Below, in pieces: positions 8,412 to 18,251 of a stretch of 64,000 nucleotides of DNA (position 1 is its first letter; every line of letters begins with the position of its first letter). The notes beneath the pieces are model-generated. The model was given only the letters and a program-made list of their open reading frames with translations. It did no database searches and had not been told where the DNA came from. A program made the translations under genes and the position numbers. This stretch comes from Paraburkholderia largidicola (GTDB lineage Bacteria; Pseudomonadota; Gammaproteobacteria; Burkholderiales; Burkholderiaceae), in NCBI RefSeq assembly GCF_013426895.1, contig NZ_AP023176.1, positions 1,116,001 to 1,180,000 of the forward strand, in the 5' to 3' direction.

Positions 8412-9866
8412 ATGCTCGTTACCTACTACTTCCCGTATGTGTCGATGCTCAATGCAGCGTCGGTGCCTTCCAGCGTCGTCGACCTGATCCGCAACGGCCA
8501 TGTGCACGCCGCGGCGGCGAACGTGCAACGGCTCGTCGATAGCCACGACGACGCGCCGCCCGCCGCGCTGCTGCAACTGCAGGGCGATCTGCAACTGTCG
8601 CTCGGCATGGAGGTCGATGCCGACGACTCGTACCGCGAAGCGCAAAAGCGCATGCGCGACGACAAGGACGGCATGCGCTTCGCGTCGTGCCGCAACGCGG
8701 GCTGGCAGGCGCTGTTCCGTTACCGCTACGGCACCGCGATGTCGTGCTTCATGCAGATCGCCGATCACCCGCAGGCGAGCGCGGCGCTGCGGCTCGATGC
8801 GCTGTTCGGCGCGTTCGGCGTGCTGTTCAGCGTGGGCCGCCTGCGCGATGCGGATGCCGTGCTCGACACGCTCGAAGATCTGCTCGACGAAGCGGCATCG
8901 AACAGTGCGTTCCATCATGCCGACGGCTGGCAGCGTCTGTTGAGCACCGTGCGCTTCGATGTCGAAGCGCAGAGCACGCTGCGCTCGCGCGCCACGCTGT
9001 CCGATCATATCTACTGGCAAGTGGGCCTGACGGGCGACGCCGCGCCACGCGTCGCGCCGCAACGGCCCGCTGCGCTGCGCCTGCTGACGGGCGCGATTGA
9101 AGACCCGTTGCTGCGCGGGCGCGTCGAGTTCCTCGATGGGCTTGCGCGACTGGCGGGCGGCGAGCGTGACGCGCAGCAGCAGATCGTCGCGCATGCGGAG
9201 TGGGCGGGCAAGCAGGGCATCCAGAACTATCAGAGCGCGGTGCGCATCGAGATCGTGCTGGCGAGTCTTGCCGGCGGCGTGTCGTCGCTGGCCGAGTCGG
9301 TGCTGACGCTGCTGACGGCGGAAGTGCGGATGCCGCAGAGCCATCGGCAGCTCGAGTATCTGTATTGCCTCGCGAAGCTGCGTCATCTGCAGGGGCGCAG
9401 CGGCGAATCGCTGGAGGTGTACACGCGCTATGCGCTGGCCGCCGTCAACTGCATCCGCGACGAAGCGGGCGCGCTCGCGCGCTACGGCCAGCGCATCGCG
9501 CGTGCGCCGGAACAGCTCGACGATATCGGCACGCGGCTGCCTGCGCGTTACCGGCGCGCGTATCGCTATCTGCTCGACAACCTCGATCGCAAGGATCTGT
9601 CGATCCGCGAAATTGCCGCGCAGGTCGGCGTGACGGATCGCGCGCTGCAAAGCGCGTTCAAGACGAGCCTCGGCTCCACACCAACCGAGATCATCCGCCG
9701 CCTGCGCATGGAGCGCATCCGCGCCGAACTCGAAGCCGACGACAGCGCGCACGAGCAAGGCATTCTCGCGACAGCCGTCAAGTGGGGCGTCAGCAACCGC
9801 TCGACGCTCGTCAACAGCTACCGCCGCGAATTCAACGAATCGCCCTCGGACACGCTGAACCGCTGA
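8412..9866 (+). CDS. hrpB: AraC-type T3SS master activator HrpB/HrpX
   Basis: Transcription activator of the HrpB/HrpX family, which binds hrpII (PIP) boxes. It has 484 residues, close to the known size. The N-terminal 370 residues are helical repeats without an enzyme signature. The C-terminal AraC domain (about 380-484) has two helix-turn-helix units: LSIREIAAQVGVTDRALQSA and a second near KWGVSNRSTLVNSYRREF. It lies between sctT and sctC, as in Ralstonia. Perfect hrpII boxes at five T3SS-linked promoters in this window give it obvious targets; none precedes hrpB itself. Confidence 0.93.
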   Translation: MLVTYYFPYVSMLNAASVPSSVVDLIRNGHVHAAAANVQRLVDSHDDAPPAALLQLQGDLQLSLGMEVDADDSYREAQKRMRDDKDGMRFASCRNAGWQALFRYRYGTAMSCFMQIADHPQASAALRLDALFGAFGVLFSVGRLRDADAVLDTLEDLLDEAASNSAFHHADGWQRLLSTVRFDVEAQSTLRSRATLSDHIYWQVGLTGDAAPRVAPQRPAALRLLTGAIEDPLLRGRVEFLDGLARLAGGERDAQQQIVAHAEWAGKQGIQNYQSAVRIEIVLASLAGGVSSLAESVLTLLTAEVRMPQSHRQLEYLYCLAKLRHLQGRSGESLEVYTRYALAAVNCIRDEAGALARYGQRIARAPEQLDDIGTRLPARYRRAYRYLLDNLDRKDLSIREIAAQVGVTDRALQSAFKTSLGSTPTEIIRRLRMERIRAELEADDSAHEQGILATAVKWGVSNRSTLVNSYRREFNESPSDTLNR

Positions 9867-9902
9867 GACCACCATAACCACACACTGTACCGAGCGTCGA
9901 TC

Positions 9903-11702
9903 ATGAAACTCACATTCCGTCACCGCGCGATCGCGGCCGCCCTGTTGCTGATGGGCCTGAACGCGGGCCATGCCGCACCGATCTCGTGGCGTCCCGGCCA
10001 GGTGCATATTTCGGTGGAAAGCCGCGACCTGAAAGACGTGCTGCGCGACTTCGCGGCGAGCCAGGGCATCATCGCGACGATTGCGCCGAACGTGCAGGGC
10101 ACCGTGTCGGGGCGCTTCGATCTGCCGCCGCGCAAGTTCATCGACACGATGGCGGCGACTTTCGGCTTCGTGTGGTTTTACGACGGCAGCGTGCTGTCCA
10201 TCAGCACCGCCGACGACGTGACCACCAAGGTCATCAAGCTCGACTTCGCGGGCACGCAGAGCTTGCGTTCGACGCTCAAGCAGATCGGGCTCGATACCGA
10301 CCGCTTCCCGATCGTCTACGACCCGGAGCAGGGCGTCGCGCTGATCACCGGGCCGCACCGGCTCATTCAACTGGTCGACGAGGTGGCCGCGCGGCTCGAT
10401 CAGAACGCGAACCGCCGCACGGGCAGCGAAGTGCGCGCGTTTCCGCTGCGCTACGGCTGGGCGGCGGACCATACGATCACCGTGAACGGCAAGACGCAAG
10501 TCGTGCCCGGCGTTGCGCACGTGCTCGCGAGTCTCTATCACCCGGACCGGGACAGCGATCAGCAGGGCACATCGCGCGCATCCGCTGACGGTACGGCGAA
10601 CCTGCAGCAGGTGAGCCCGTACGCGGACGTGCAAGGCGGCACGAATGGCGGCTCGCCGTACAACAACAGCGGCGTGAATCCGCCGCTGCCCGACGTGTTC
10701 GCAGGCGTGGCGGCGGCAGGCGGCGGTCCGGTCGGCATGCCGGGCGCGGGCGGTGCAGGCGGTACGGCGGGCGGCGGATCGGGCAGCGGCCCGCAGAGCG
10801 CGGGACGCGCGGCGACGGCGGCCGTGCCGGACGGCGCGGGCTCGCTGCCCGTCATCCAGGCCGACGCGCGGACCAACTCGGTGCTGATCCGCGATCTGCC
10901 CGATCGCGTCGGCCAGTATCAGCAACTGATCGACCGGCTCGACGTGAAGCGCAGGATGGTCGAGATCGAAGCGCACATCATCGAGATCGACGACGGCGCG
11001 TTGAAGCAACTGGGCGTCGACTGGCACGCGCATTCGAGTCATGTCGATTTCCAGACGGGCAGCGGCAGTGCCAACGCGAACAACTTCAACGGCAATCTGA
11101 GCCCGACGTTCTCGTCGCTCGATACGGCGGGCAATCTGGTGGCCACGGCGACGCCGACGGGCGGATCGCTCACGGCCGTGATCGGCGATGCGAGCCGCTA
11201 TCTGCTGACGCGCATCGACGCGCTGGAGCAGAACAACCTCGCGCGCATCGATGCCAGCCCGAAGGTCGCGACGCTCGATAACGTCGAAGCCGTGATGAAC
11301 AACAAGACGCAGTTCTTCATTCCCGTATCGGGCTTCACGTCGAGCAATCTGTTCAGCGTGCAGGTGGGCAATACGCTGCGCGTGCTGCCCATGGTGGTCG
11401 ATTCAAATGGCGCGCAGCAGATCAAGCTGCAGGTGCACGTCGAAGACGGCCAGCCGACGGGCGCCAGCGTGAAGGACATTCCCGAAATCCGCACCAGTGA
11501 AATCGATACCGAGGCCGTCGTCGCGGAAGGGCAGAGTCTGCTGATCGCCGGTTACCGGATCGACAACGACTCGAATCTGAATACGGGGGTGCCCGTGCTG
11601 TCGAAGATTCCCGTGCTCGGCGCGCTGTTCCGTTCGCGCACGCATCAGAGCAGCCATATGGAACGGCTCGTGTTGCTGACGCCGCGCGTGATCGAGTTCT
11701 GA
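9903..11702 (+). CDS. sctC: T3SS outer-membrane secretin SctC (HrcC)
   Basis: Secretin that forms the outer-membrane ring, 599 residues. A signal peptide ends about residue 24 (GHA). Periplasmic N-domains follow (N0 near 32-100, then N1). A Gly/Ala/Pro-rich segment of about 65 residues (roughly 240-305) interrupts the periplasmic region. The C-terminal secretin domain includes VAEGQSLLIAGYRIDN and the closing PVLSKIPVLGALFRSR. It starts 36 bp after hrpB with no promoter box of its own, so it is probably co-transcribed with hrpB. Confidence 0.96.
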   Translation: MKLTFRHRAIAAALLLMGLNAGHAAPISWRPGQVHISVESRDLKDVLRDFAASQGIIATIAPNVQGTVSGRFDLPPRKFIDTMAATFGFVWFYDGSVLSISTADDVTTKVIKLDFAGTQSLRSTLKQIGLDTDRFPIVYDPEQGVALITGPHRLIQLVDEVAARLDQNANRRTGSEVRAFPLRYGWAADHTITVNGKTQVVPGVAHVLASLYHPDRDSDQQGTSRASADGTANLQQVSPYADVQGGTNGGSPYNNSGVNPPLPDVFAGVAAAGGGPVGMPGAGGAGGTAGGGSGSGPQSAGRAATAAVPDGAGSLPVIQADARTNSVLIRDLPDRVGQYQQLIDRLDVKRRMVEIEAHIIEIDDGALKQLGVDWHAHSSHVDFQTGSGSANANNFNGNLSPTFSSLDTAGNLVATATPTGGSLTAVIGDASRYLLTRIDALEQNNLARIDASPKVATLDNVEAVMNNKTQFFIPVSGFTSSNLFSVQVGNTLRVLPMVVDSNGAQQIKLQVHVEDGQPTGASVKDIPEIRTSEIDTEAVVAEGQSLLIAGYRIDNDSNLNTGVPVLSKIPVLGALFRSRTHQSSHMERLVLLTPRVIEF

Positions 11703-11730
11703 GCGTGGCCTGGGTTCGCTTTAATCCGCT

Positions 11731-12975
11731 CTAGTCCGCGTCGCGGATGGTGTAAGGCGGCGCCTGCACGACGGGCGCCGCGGCGTGAAAAAGATCTTCG
11801 CGCTGCTTCGTGCTGGGCGGATAGATGCGTTCGCAGTTGATCGTGCGCTTGGTCTGTTTGGCCGCCTCGCCTTGCGACGCGAGGCGGCGCTCCCAGCCTT
11901 CCGTGTAGACGGCGCCCCACGGGCCGAGATCGAGAATGGTCGTGTACCAGTCGATGCAAAGCGGCAGCAGCGCGAGGCCCAGCAGGTCGCAGACGGCATT
12001 GTGGCCCGCGTGGCGACCCATCGGGCGGCTGTGCTGGCAGGACATCACGGAGGGCCGTTCGCCGTCGATCAGGATGCGCGCGCAATCGCCCGCTGCGAAC
12101 ACGCCGGGCACATTGTCGACGCGCAGGAAAGAATCGACGGGAACGCGTCCGAATGCGTCGAGCGGCACGGGGAATTGCGCGGTCAGCGGACTGGCGCGCA
12201 TGCCGCCGCACCAGACGACGGTGGCGGCGTCGATGTGCTCGCCGCCCGTCAGTTGTACGCCGTCGCGCGTGACGGCTTCGAGCGATACGCCCGGCCGCAG
12301 CTCGACGCCTTGCGCGCGGAGCGCTTCGTCGATCACCGGCTGGGCGCCGCCCATCGCCTGACCGATCTTTGCGGAGCGGTCGGCGAGAATCACGCGCACC
12401 GCGTCGCGTGCGCTGTCGCCAAAAATGCCGCGCAGTCGCGCAGGCAATTCCGCGGCGAGTTCGACGCCCGTCAGGCCCGCACCCACTACGATCACCGTGT
12501 AGCGTCCCGGTGCTTCGGGCCGTTCCGGCAAGGCGAGCAGATGTGCGTGGAGCTTCGCGGCGCCGTCGAATGTATCGACGTCGAAAGTGAATTCGTGGAG
12601 CCCGGGAATGGCGGGGCGCGCCAGTTCGCTTCCCGCTGCGAGGATCAGGCGGTCGTAGTCGAGCCATTGTGTAGATGAATCGGCGGATTCGAAGCCGACG
12701 CGACGGTTTGGCAGATCGATCGATCGGACCACGCCTTGAATGCGCCGCACGCCGGCCGGATCGAGCACGTCGGCAAGCGGCACGAGCGTGCCGTCGAGCG
12801 GCTGCTCGTAGTTGCGCACGCGAATGCTGTGATACGGCGTGCCGTTGATCACGACCACTTCGACCTGATCCGTCGGCACGCGCTGTTCGTCGAGCTTGCG
12901 CGCCGCGCCGAGCGCGCTCCACAACCCGGCAAAGCCGGCGCCGATTACTACGATGCGCTTCGTGTGCGTGTCCAT
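11731..12975 (-). CDS. type II NADH dehydrogenase-like FAD oxidoreductase
   Basis: Pyridine nucleotide-disulfide oxidoreductase family protein, 414 residues, most like a respiratory type II NADH:quinone dehydrogenase. The FAD Rossmann motif GAGFAG is at 12-17. A second dinucleotide motif, VVGAGLTGVELAAEL, lies mid-protein. A late FAD-contact segment reads VFAAGDCARI. No disulfide CxxxxC is seen, which argues against reductases of the thioredoxin type. The ATG at 12975 gives MDTHTKRIVVIG; longer upstream extensions look non-coding. It is convergent with sctC and unrelated to secretion. Confidence 0.85.
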   Translation of the reverse strand: MDTHTKRIVVIGAGFAGLWSALGAARKLDEQRVPTDQVEVVVINGTPYHSIRVRNYEQPLDGTLVPLADVLDPAGVRRIQGVVRSIDLPNRRVGFESADSSTQWLDYDRLILAAGSELARPAIPGLHEFTFDVDTFDGAAKLHAHLLALPERPEAPGRYTVIVVGAGLTGVELAAELPARLRGIFGDSARDAVRVILADRSAKIGQAMGGAQPVIDEALRAQGVELRPGVSLEAVTRDGVQLTGGEHIDAATVVWCGGMRASPLTAQFPVPLDAFGRVPVDSFLRVDNVPGVFAAGDCARILIDGERPSVMSCQHSRPMGRHAGHNAVCDLLGLALLPLCIDWYTTILDLGPWGAVYTEGWERRLASQGEAAKQTKRTINCERIYPPSTKQREDLFHAAAPVVQAPPYTIRDAD

Positions 12976-13597
12976 GCAGGGTGTGCTCCTCGGATGGGAT
13001 GAGCCTTTGTGCGGTGGCGCGGATTCGAGTGTAGTTGGCGCGGGCGATGGGTGCTGGGATTTTCTTCTGGACGGTTGCGGCGTTGCTTGCGTCGCCAGGC
13101 GGATAGCGGGCGTCCGGTAATTCTGGCGTTTCCCGTCGAGCTTCTGTGCGGCGCCTAACAGTTGTGCCGTCAAGCAAACATTACCATCCGTGAGGGTGGA
13201 CGTTCGTGCACTATTTTTTACGGTCTGCTTGCAGCTTCATATGTTGGACGTCGCGCTGACTTCGACTTCGATACGCTCCATAGTCGGACTCGTGAGTACG
13301 CGATCGCAAGACAGCATTCGACGCTTCGGGTGAATTACCGCCGTCTGCAGCTAAAACTCCAGTTCAAACGATGAAACGGTCGTGCATCCGGATCGCACGA
13401 GCGCTTCTTGCGCGCGAATGTTTCTCTCGACGGAGCCACGCTCAGGCGGCAATGCACGATTTGACGATGCAACACTTCGTAAAGAGCGCCAGCACAGGCA
13501 CCATGCCGCCGGCGATCTTGTGACTGCTGCGACTGTATCGCGTGCCTCCTGATACCTGGAGCACAGCCAGGTATGGTTACTCATCGGTGAGTGAGCG
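12976..13597. other. 622-bp gene-free region
   Basis: Lies between the divergent FAD oxidoreductase and acyltransferase genes. The part from about 13170 to 13370 is visibly more AT-rich than its surroundings (runs such as CTATTTTTTAC). Short open frames here have no recognisable protein features. No hrpII box, repeat array or clear terminator is seen. Confidence 0.6.
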
Positions 13598-14653
13598 ATG
13601 CGCAGGCTGAATTCAATAAGGATCCTTCGCGCAGTGACCGCGACGACTGTCGTCGTGCACCACGTCTTGACACGGGACGGCAGGGTGTTCGGCGAATTCC
13701 GCGTCGACGTATTCTTCGTGCTGAGTGGCTTCGTGATCGCGCTCGCGCTCGAAGCCGGCACGACGAGCGTGCGCGACTTCGTCGCCAGCCGCCTGGTGCG
13801 GATCGTGCCGCTCTATTGGCTCGCGACGTTGCTGGTATTCTTCGGCGCGCTGCTCAGGCCGGATCTCTTCAACTCGACGACCGCCAATGTGCCCGAGTTG
13901 CTGAAGTCGCTCTTTTTCATTCCGTACAGAAAAGAGAGCGGCCACATGTTCCCGATGCTGTTCGTCGGCTGGACGCTGAACTACGAGATGCTCTTTTACG
14001 TGGTGTCGGCGCTTGCACTGTGGCGGTTCCGGCGGCATGTTTCGTACATTTTCGCGGCGATCACGTCGATACTCTTCACGCTGTTCCTGATTTCGAGCGT
14101 TGTGCATTCGAACCGGGTGATCGTCGAATTCCTCGCCTACGGCCGGTTGCTCGAATTCCCGTTAGGTATCGCTGTATGGTTCGCATGGCGCAAAGGCGTG
14201 CGTATTCCCGTTGCGATGGCGGCACTCGGCGCCGTCGCGATGTATGTGCTGATGACCTGTATCGAGCGGGCATGGCCGGACGTTTCGCCGGTTGTCGCCA
14301 ATGGCGTGCCGACCATGCTGCTGCTGCTGAGCACGCTGAGTCTCGAAGGCCTCGTGGTGGACAGCGCGCTCACGCGCGGATTGCTGTATCTCGGCGATGC
14401 AAGCTATGCGACCTATCTCAGCCACCCGTTCGTCGTCGAGGGGTTACGCAAGCTCGTTCCCAAGGTCGTGCATGGTTTCGATGTTCGCTCGCCAATGGGG
14501 GTGATCCTCGCGATCGTGGTGTCTTCGGCGGTGGGTTGCCTCGTCTATCGCTATATCGACAAGCCGTTGCACCGCGCGCTGGCGCGCAGAATCAAGGTCA
14601 AGCGTGTCGTCACGCCGCCTGCGGGTGAGGAAGCGCCGTATCGTGTGACTTGA
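13598..14653 (+). CDS. acyltransferase family 3 membrane protein
   Basis: OafA/YrhL-type integral membrane O-acyltransferase, 351 residues. Such enzymes acetylate or acylate surface polysaccharides or lipids. The N-terminus has the family signature LRAVTATTVVVHHV (9-22) with the catalytic-type His pair, followed by FRVDVFFVLSGFVIAL. Around ten hydrophobic helices follow, ending in a basic cytoplasmic tail. It stands alone after a long non-coding gap, so the acceptor substrate cannot be inferred. Confidence 0.88.
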   Translation: MRRLNSIRILRAVTATTVVVHHVLTRDGRVFGEFRVDVFFVLSGFVIALALEAGTTSVRDFVASRLVRIVPLYWLATLLVFFGALLRPDLFNSTTANVPELLKSLFFIPYRKESGHMFPMLFVGWTLNYEMLFYVVSALALWRFRRHVSYIFAAITSILFTLFLISSVVHSNRVIVEFLAYGRLLEFPLGIAVWFAWRKGVRIPVAMAALGAVAMYVLMTCIERAWPDVSPVVANGVPTMLLLLSTLSLEGLVVDSALTRGLLYLGDASYATYLSHPFVVEGLRKLVPKVVHGFDVRSPMGVILAIVVSSAVGCLVYRYIDKPLHRALARRIKVKRVVTPPAGEEAPYRVT

Positions 14654-14677
14654 GGGGAGACTGTCGCGCGCAAAGGC

Positions 14678-15145
14678 TCAATAGGCGCCGCCCGTATCGA
14701 TGGTCAGGCTCAGCATGTCATGTTCGAGGATGCTGATGAAACGTTCGTCTTCCTGAATCAGTTCCTCGAGGACGTCACCGCTGGATAGCACGCCGATAAT
14801 CTTTCCGGAATCGATCACGGGCAGATGCCGGATCCGCCTGGTGTGCATCAACGCCAGGCACTGGTCACAGGTGTGCTCCGGCGTGACGTAAAACACCTGG
14901 GTCGTCATGATCTCGCCAACGGTCGTCGAGGCGGCGGTGAGACCGGCCAGTTCGACCTTGCGGGCGTAATCGCGCTGCGACAGGATGCCGACAGGATTGC
15001 TGTCCTGCAACACCAGCACGGTGGTGACATCCTCGTCGGCCATCAGACGCAGCGCCGTTAGCACCGCGTCCGTAGGGTTCACCGAAATCACCTTCCGTGA
15101 GTTCCCGGACAAAATTTGCCGGGCGGTCTTTCTCTCCTTTTTCAT
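14678..15145 (-). CDS. tandem CBS-domain protein
   Basis: Protein of 155 residues consisting of two CBS modules (a Bateman pair, roughly 15-70 and 78-140). Such modules bind adenine nucleotides and report energy state. Typical segments are VLQDSNPVGILSQRDYARKV and TRRIRHLPVIDSGKIIGVLS. No other domain is attached. I chose the ATG at 15145 because GGAGA lies about six bases upstream on the minus strand; an in-frame ATG at 15157 is possible. Confidence 0.85.
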   Translation of the reverse strand: MKKERKTARQILSGNSRKVISVNPTDAVLTALRLMADEDVTTVLVLQDSNPVGILSQRDYARKVELAGLTAASTTVGEIMTTQVFYVTPEHTCDQCLALMHTRRIRHLPVIDSGKIIGVLSSGDVLEELIQEDERFISILEHDMLSLTIDTGGAY

Positions 15146-15363
15146 GATCGTCTCCATAGAGGACGGGCATTTGCGCACGTCAGTGCCGTCTGTCTGCTCG
15201 CAAAGAAAGGGGAGCGTCCGAAAAACCTGCTTCACATCCGCTATTGCCTGCTCATTTTTCAACTATGGTTGAATTGAAGTGTAGTCCGCTTCGTGGACGT
15301 GCGGATTTGGATGCGGTTCGAGCCGCTCATCTCCGTTCGTCGACCGCAATCGAGGGGGCCAGG

Positions 15364-16113
15364 ATGCGCAAGCTGTTCTTCACGACAGGATCGCCGTTCG
15401 CTCGTGCCGTCCGTATCGTGCTTGTTGAGAAGGGACTCGATTTCGAGCGCGAGGAGACCTTTACGACACCCAGCGTGGAAGCGCGCGCGAAGGTCGCGCC
15501 GACCCTGCAGGTGCCGACTCTGATCGACGGTGACGTGACGCTCTGGGATTCCGCGGTGATCATCGACTACCTGATGTCCAGCTATCCGGGCGTGCCTCCA
15601 CCGGAGGGCATGGATCCTCTGGCAACCGACTATGTGCGCGCGACGCACCGCTGGCACGACAAGCTTGTTCTCGCGACGCTACAGACGTTCGGCGTATCGA
15701 CGACGATGGTGTCGCAACTGCAATGGTCCGGGGTCAGGCATGAAGAAAATGTTCATGCGGCGCGATGCGCCATGCGCAACCAGTACCTTCTCGACTGGTT
15801 CGAGACCCAGCTTGTCGGCGCCGACGCCGCTTTCGTGCCCGGCGTGATGTCGGCGCAGGACATCCTGCTCGCCTGCATCTGTCAGTTCATTGAAACGCGC
15901 CCGTTGCGACTGTCCTGGCGTGCGGCGGGCCGACCCAGGCTCGCATCGTTGGTCGCCCGAATGGAAAGACGCCCCTCGTTCCAGCAGGAACCCGCGCTCT
16001 GGTGGGAACCCGGCGTGACGTATGCCACTGCCGCCGAGGTGGAATGGGCAAGGCATAAAACCATTCACGGCGGGCCCAGCTTCAGCGAATGGACGTCGGG
16101 GTCGGCAAGCTGA
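15364..16113 (+). CDS. glutathione S-transferase family protein
   Basis: GST-like protein, 249 residues. The N-terminal thioredoxin-fold domain begins MRKLFFTTGSPFARAVRIVL, and the cis-Pro glutathione-contact region is VPTLIDGDVTLWDSAVIIDYL near 56-76. The helical C-terminal domain follows. A Ser in the GSPF motif could be the catalytic residue. The ATG at 15364 is preferred because upstream sequence has no fold counterpart. It is divergent from the CBS gene. Substrate is unknown. Confidence 0.85.
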   Translation: MRKLFFTTGSPFARAVRIVLVEKGLDFEREETFTTPSVEARAKVAPTLQVPTLIDGDVTLWDSAVIIDYLMSSYPGVPPPEGMDPLATDYVRATHRWHDKLVLATLQTFGVSTTMVSQLQWSGVRHEENVHAARCAMRNQYLLDWFETQLVGADAAFVPGVMSAQDILLACICQFIETRPLRLSWRAAGRPRLASLVARMERRPSFQQEPALWWEPGVTYATAAEVEWARHKTIHGGPSFSEWTSGSAS

Positions 16114-16124
16114 GGCAACCGCGG

Positions 16125-16991
16125 CTACCGATCGAACGCATGGACGATCTCGTCGATCGTCACGCGGATGCGCGCGGTGTGTCGCAAATCCTGATGCGTG
16201 ACGAGCCAGATTTCATAGGGCGAGTCGTTCGCGCGGTCTGGCCAGATCCGCACGAGGCCGTCGCGTTCGCCCATCGGCACGGGTAGCACGCTGATGCCGA
16301 GTCCGGCCCTGAGCGCCGCGCGCAGCGTCAGGTTCGTATTCAGGCGCGCGACGATGCGGCCGCCCGTCAGCGGTTCGCCGAGAAAATCCGGCACCCGCGC
16401 CTTGACGAAATACGGCTGGTAGACCACGAGATCGTGTCCCGCGAACCGCTCGCCCGGCGCCGGTTCGCCATGACGCCGCATGTAGTCCGGCGACGCGTAC
16501 AGCCCCACTTCCCAGCGCGCAAGGCGGCGGGCAAGCAGGTCCGGATTGCGCGGCTTGACCGTCCGGATCGCGATGTCGGCTTCGCGCTTCGCGAGATTGA
16601 GAATCTGGCTCGTCGTGTCGAGCATCACCGATACATCCGGATGCTTCATATGCAGGCGCTCGATCGCCGGCATGACGAACTCATGGGCCAGCGCATCCGT
16701 CGTCGAGAGTTTCACCTCGCCGGCAAGACGCTTGTCGACGCCTTGCGTGTGGCGGACCAGATCGTGGGCGGACTGTTCCATCGCCTCGGCGGCGCGGACC
16801 GCGATCTTGCCGACGGGCGTGAGCTCATAACCGTTCGACGTGCGCAGGAACAGCGTCGCGCCAAGCGTGTGCTCGAGCGCGGCAAGCCTGCGGCCGACCG
16901 TCGCCTGATCGATGTCGAGCGCGCGGGCGGCGGCGCGCAAGGTCCTTTCCCTGTGGAGCGCCACGAAGATGCGCGCGTCGTCCCAGTTCAT
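16125..16991 (-). CDS. LysR-family regulator
   Basis: LysR-type transcriptional regulator, 288 residues. The N-terminal winged HTH covers 1-60 (MNWDDARIFVALHRERTL, ARALDIDQATVGRRLAALE) and the effector domain about 90-288. A good ribosome site (GGAGG) precedes the ATG at 16991. It is divergent from the quinone oxidoreductase at 17147, its probable target; the 155-bp gap holds the shared promoter. Confidence 0.92.
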   Translation of the reverse strand: MNWDDARIFVALHRERTLRAAARALDIDQATVGRRLAALEHTLGATLFLRTSNGYELTPVGKIAVRAAEAMEQSAHDLVRHTQGVDKRLAGEVKLSTTDALAHEFVMPAIERLHMKHPDVSVMLDTTSQILNLAKREADIAIRTVKPRNPDLLARRLARWEVGLYASPDYMRRHGEPAPGERFAGHDLVVYQPYFVKARVPDFLGEPLTGGRIVARLNTNLTLRAALRAGLGISVLPVPMGERDGLVRIWPDRANDSPYEIWLVTHQDLRHTARIRVTIDEIVHAFDR

Positions 16992-17146
16992 ATCGCCTCC
17001 GGCGTGATGCAAATTTGCATCATACGATCGGCAAATCGCTGCGGGTCAAATCCAGGCTGCGCCGCTACACTTTTTTCATCCGATGCAGCGATCCGGCGAA
17101 CTGCCCGAAGTCGTGACGCATCCGGCATTTTGAAAAGGATGAAGTC

Positions 17147-18178
17147 GTGTCACACGAAACCAACACTATTCCCGCGGCGATGACCGCAATCGAGATTACG
17201 CAGCCAGGCGGCCCGGAAGTGCTCGTGCCCGTCGAGCGGCCCGTTCCCGCACCCGCTGACGACGAGGTGCTGATCCGCATTCATGCCGCCGGTGTAAACG
17301 GTCCTGACGTGATGCAACGCAAGGGCTTGTACGATCCGCCGCCGGGCGCCCCGGACATTCCCGGGCTCGAAGTGGCGGGAGAGGTCGTGTCCGTCGGGCG
17401 CAGCGTGAAACGGTTCGCGGTCGGCGATCTGGTCTGCGCGCTGGTGCCGGGCGGCGGCTATGCGGAGTATGCGGTCGCGCACGAGAGCAACACCCTGGCG
17501 ATTCCGCAAGGTCTCTCGGTGATCGAAGCGGCCGCGATGCCCGAGACCTTTCTGACGGTATGGCTGAACCTGTTCCAGCGCGGCAAATTCGCGGCGGGAG
17601 AAAGCGTGCTGATCCACGGCGGCGCATCGGGAATCGGCACCACTGCGACGATGCTCGCGAAGGCATTCGGCGCATCGAAGATCATCACGACGGTCAGCTC
17701 GGATACGCAACGTGACGCGAGCATGGCGCTCGGCGCCGATGTCGCGGTCAATTACCGGAACGAGGATTTCGTCGAGGCAGTCATGCGCGAAACGGGTGGG
17801 CGCGGCGTGGACGTGGTCGTCGATATCATTGCGGGCAATTACGTCGCGAGGAATTACGCGGCAGCCGCGATGAACGGCCGCATCGTGCAGATCGGCATCA
17901 TCAAGGGACCTGCGCCATCACTCGATCTGTTCCCGATGCTGGCGAAACGGCTCACACACATCGGCTCGACGCTGCGCTCACGCACGCATGAGGAGAAAGC
18001 GTCGTTGATCGAGGAACTCGAACAAACGGTGTGGCCTCAGATCCGACGCGGCGCGGTGAAGCCCGTGATCTATCGAACCTTCGATCTCGACGATGCGCGC
18101 GGCGCACATGCGCTGATGGATTCGGGCGTGCATATCGGCAAGATCGTGCTGACGACGCGGGCGGCGAGCGCAGCGTGA
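17147..18178 (+). CDS. NAD(P)H:quinone oxidoreductase, zinc-independent MDR family
   Basis: Medium-chain dehydrogenase/reductase of the QOR/PIG3 type, 343 residues. The N-terminal GroES-like half ends near 130. The nucleotide-binding half carries ESVLIHGGASGIGTTATMLA near 150-169. Zinc-binding cysteines are absent, as expected for quinone oxidoreductases. The start is a GTG at 17147 with AGGA about eight bases upstream; ATG at 17180 is an alternative. It is likely controlled by the divergent LysR gene. Confidence 0.9.
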   Translation: MSHETNTIPAAMTAIEITQPGGPEVLVPVERPVPAPADDEVLIRIHAAGVNGPDVMQRKGLYDPPPGAPDIPGLEVAGEVVSVGRSVKRFAVGDLVCALVPGGGYAEYAVAHESNTLAIPQGLSVIEAAAMPETFLTVWLNLFQRGKFAAGESVLIHGGASGIGTTATMLAKAFGASKIITTVSSDTQRDASMALGADVAVNYRNEDFVEAVMRETGGRGVDVVVDIIAGNYVARNYAAAAMNGRIVQIGIIKGPAPSLDLFPMLAKRLTHIGSTLRSRTHEEKASLIEELEQTVWPQIRRGAVKPVIYRTFDLDDARGAHALMDSGVHIGKIVLTTRAASAA

Positions 18179-18251
18179 GATGCGCCCGCGGTTCCAGGTG
18201 TGCACTGGGCATTGATCACGAGACCGCGCCGCAATCAGTTGCGCCGATTCT

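Noticed and set aside
8203..8487. TTG-started frame between sctT and hrpB
   Set aside because: No ribosome site, overlaps hrpB out of frame, and no recognisable sequence.
8406..11042. Very long open frame (878 codons) antisense to hrpB and sctC
   Set aside because: His/Arg/Gln-rich translation with no domain. It is the complement of two well-supported genes and a product of high GC codon bias.
13351..13761. Open frame on the minus strand in and after the 622-bp gap
   Set aside because: It overlaps the acyltransferase start, and its residues show no family pattern.
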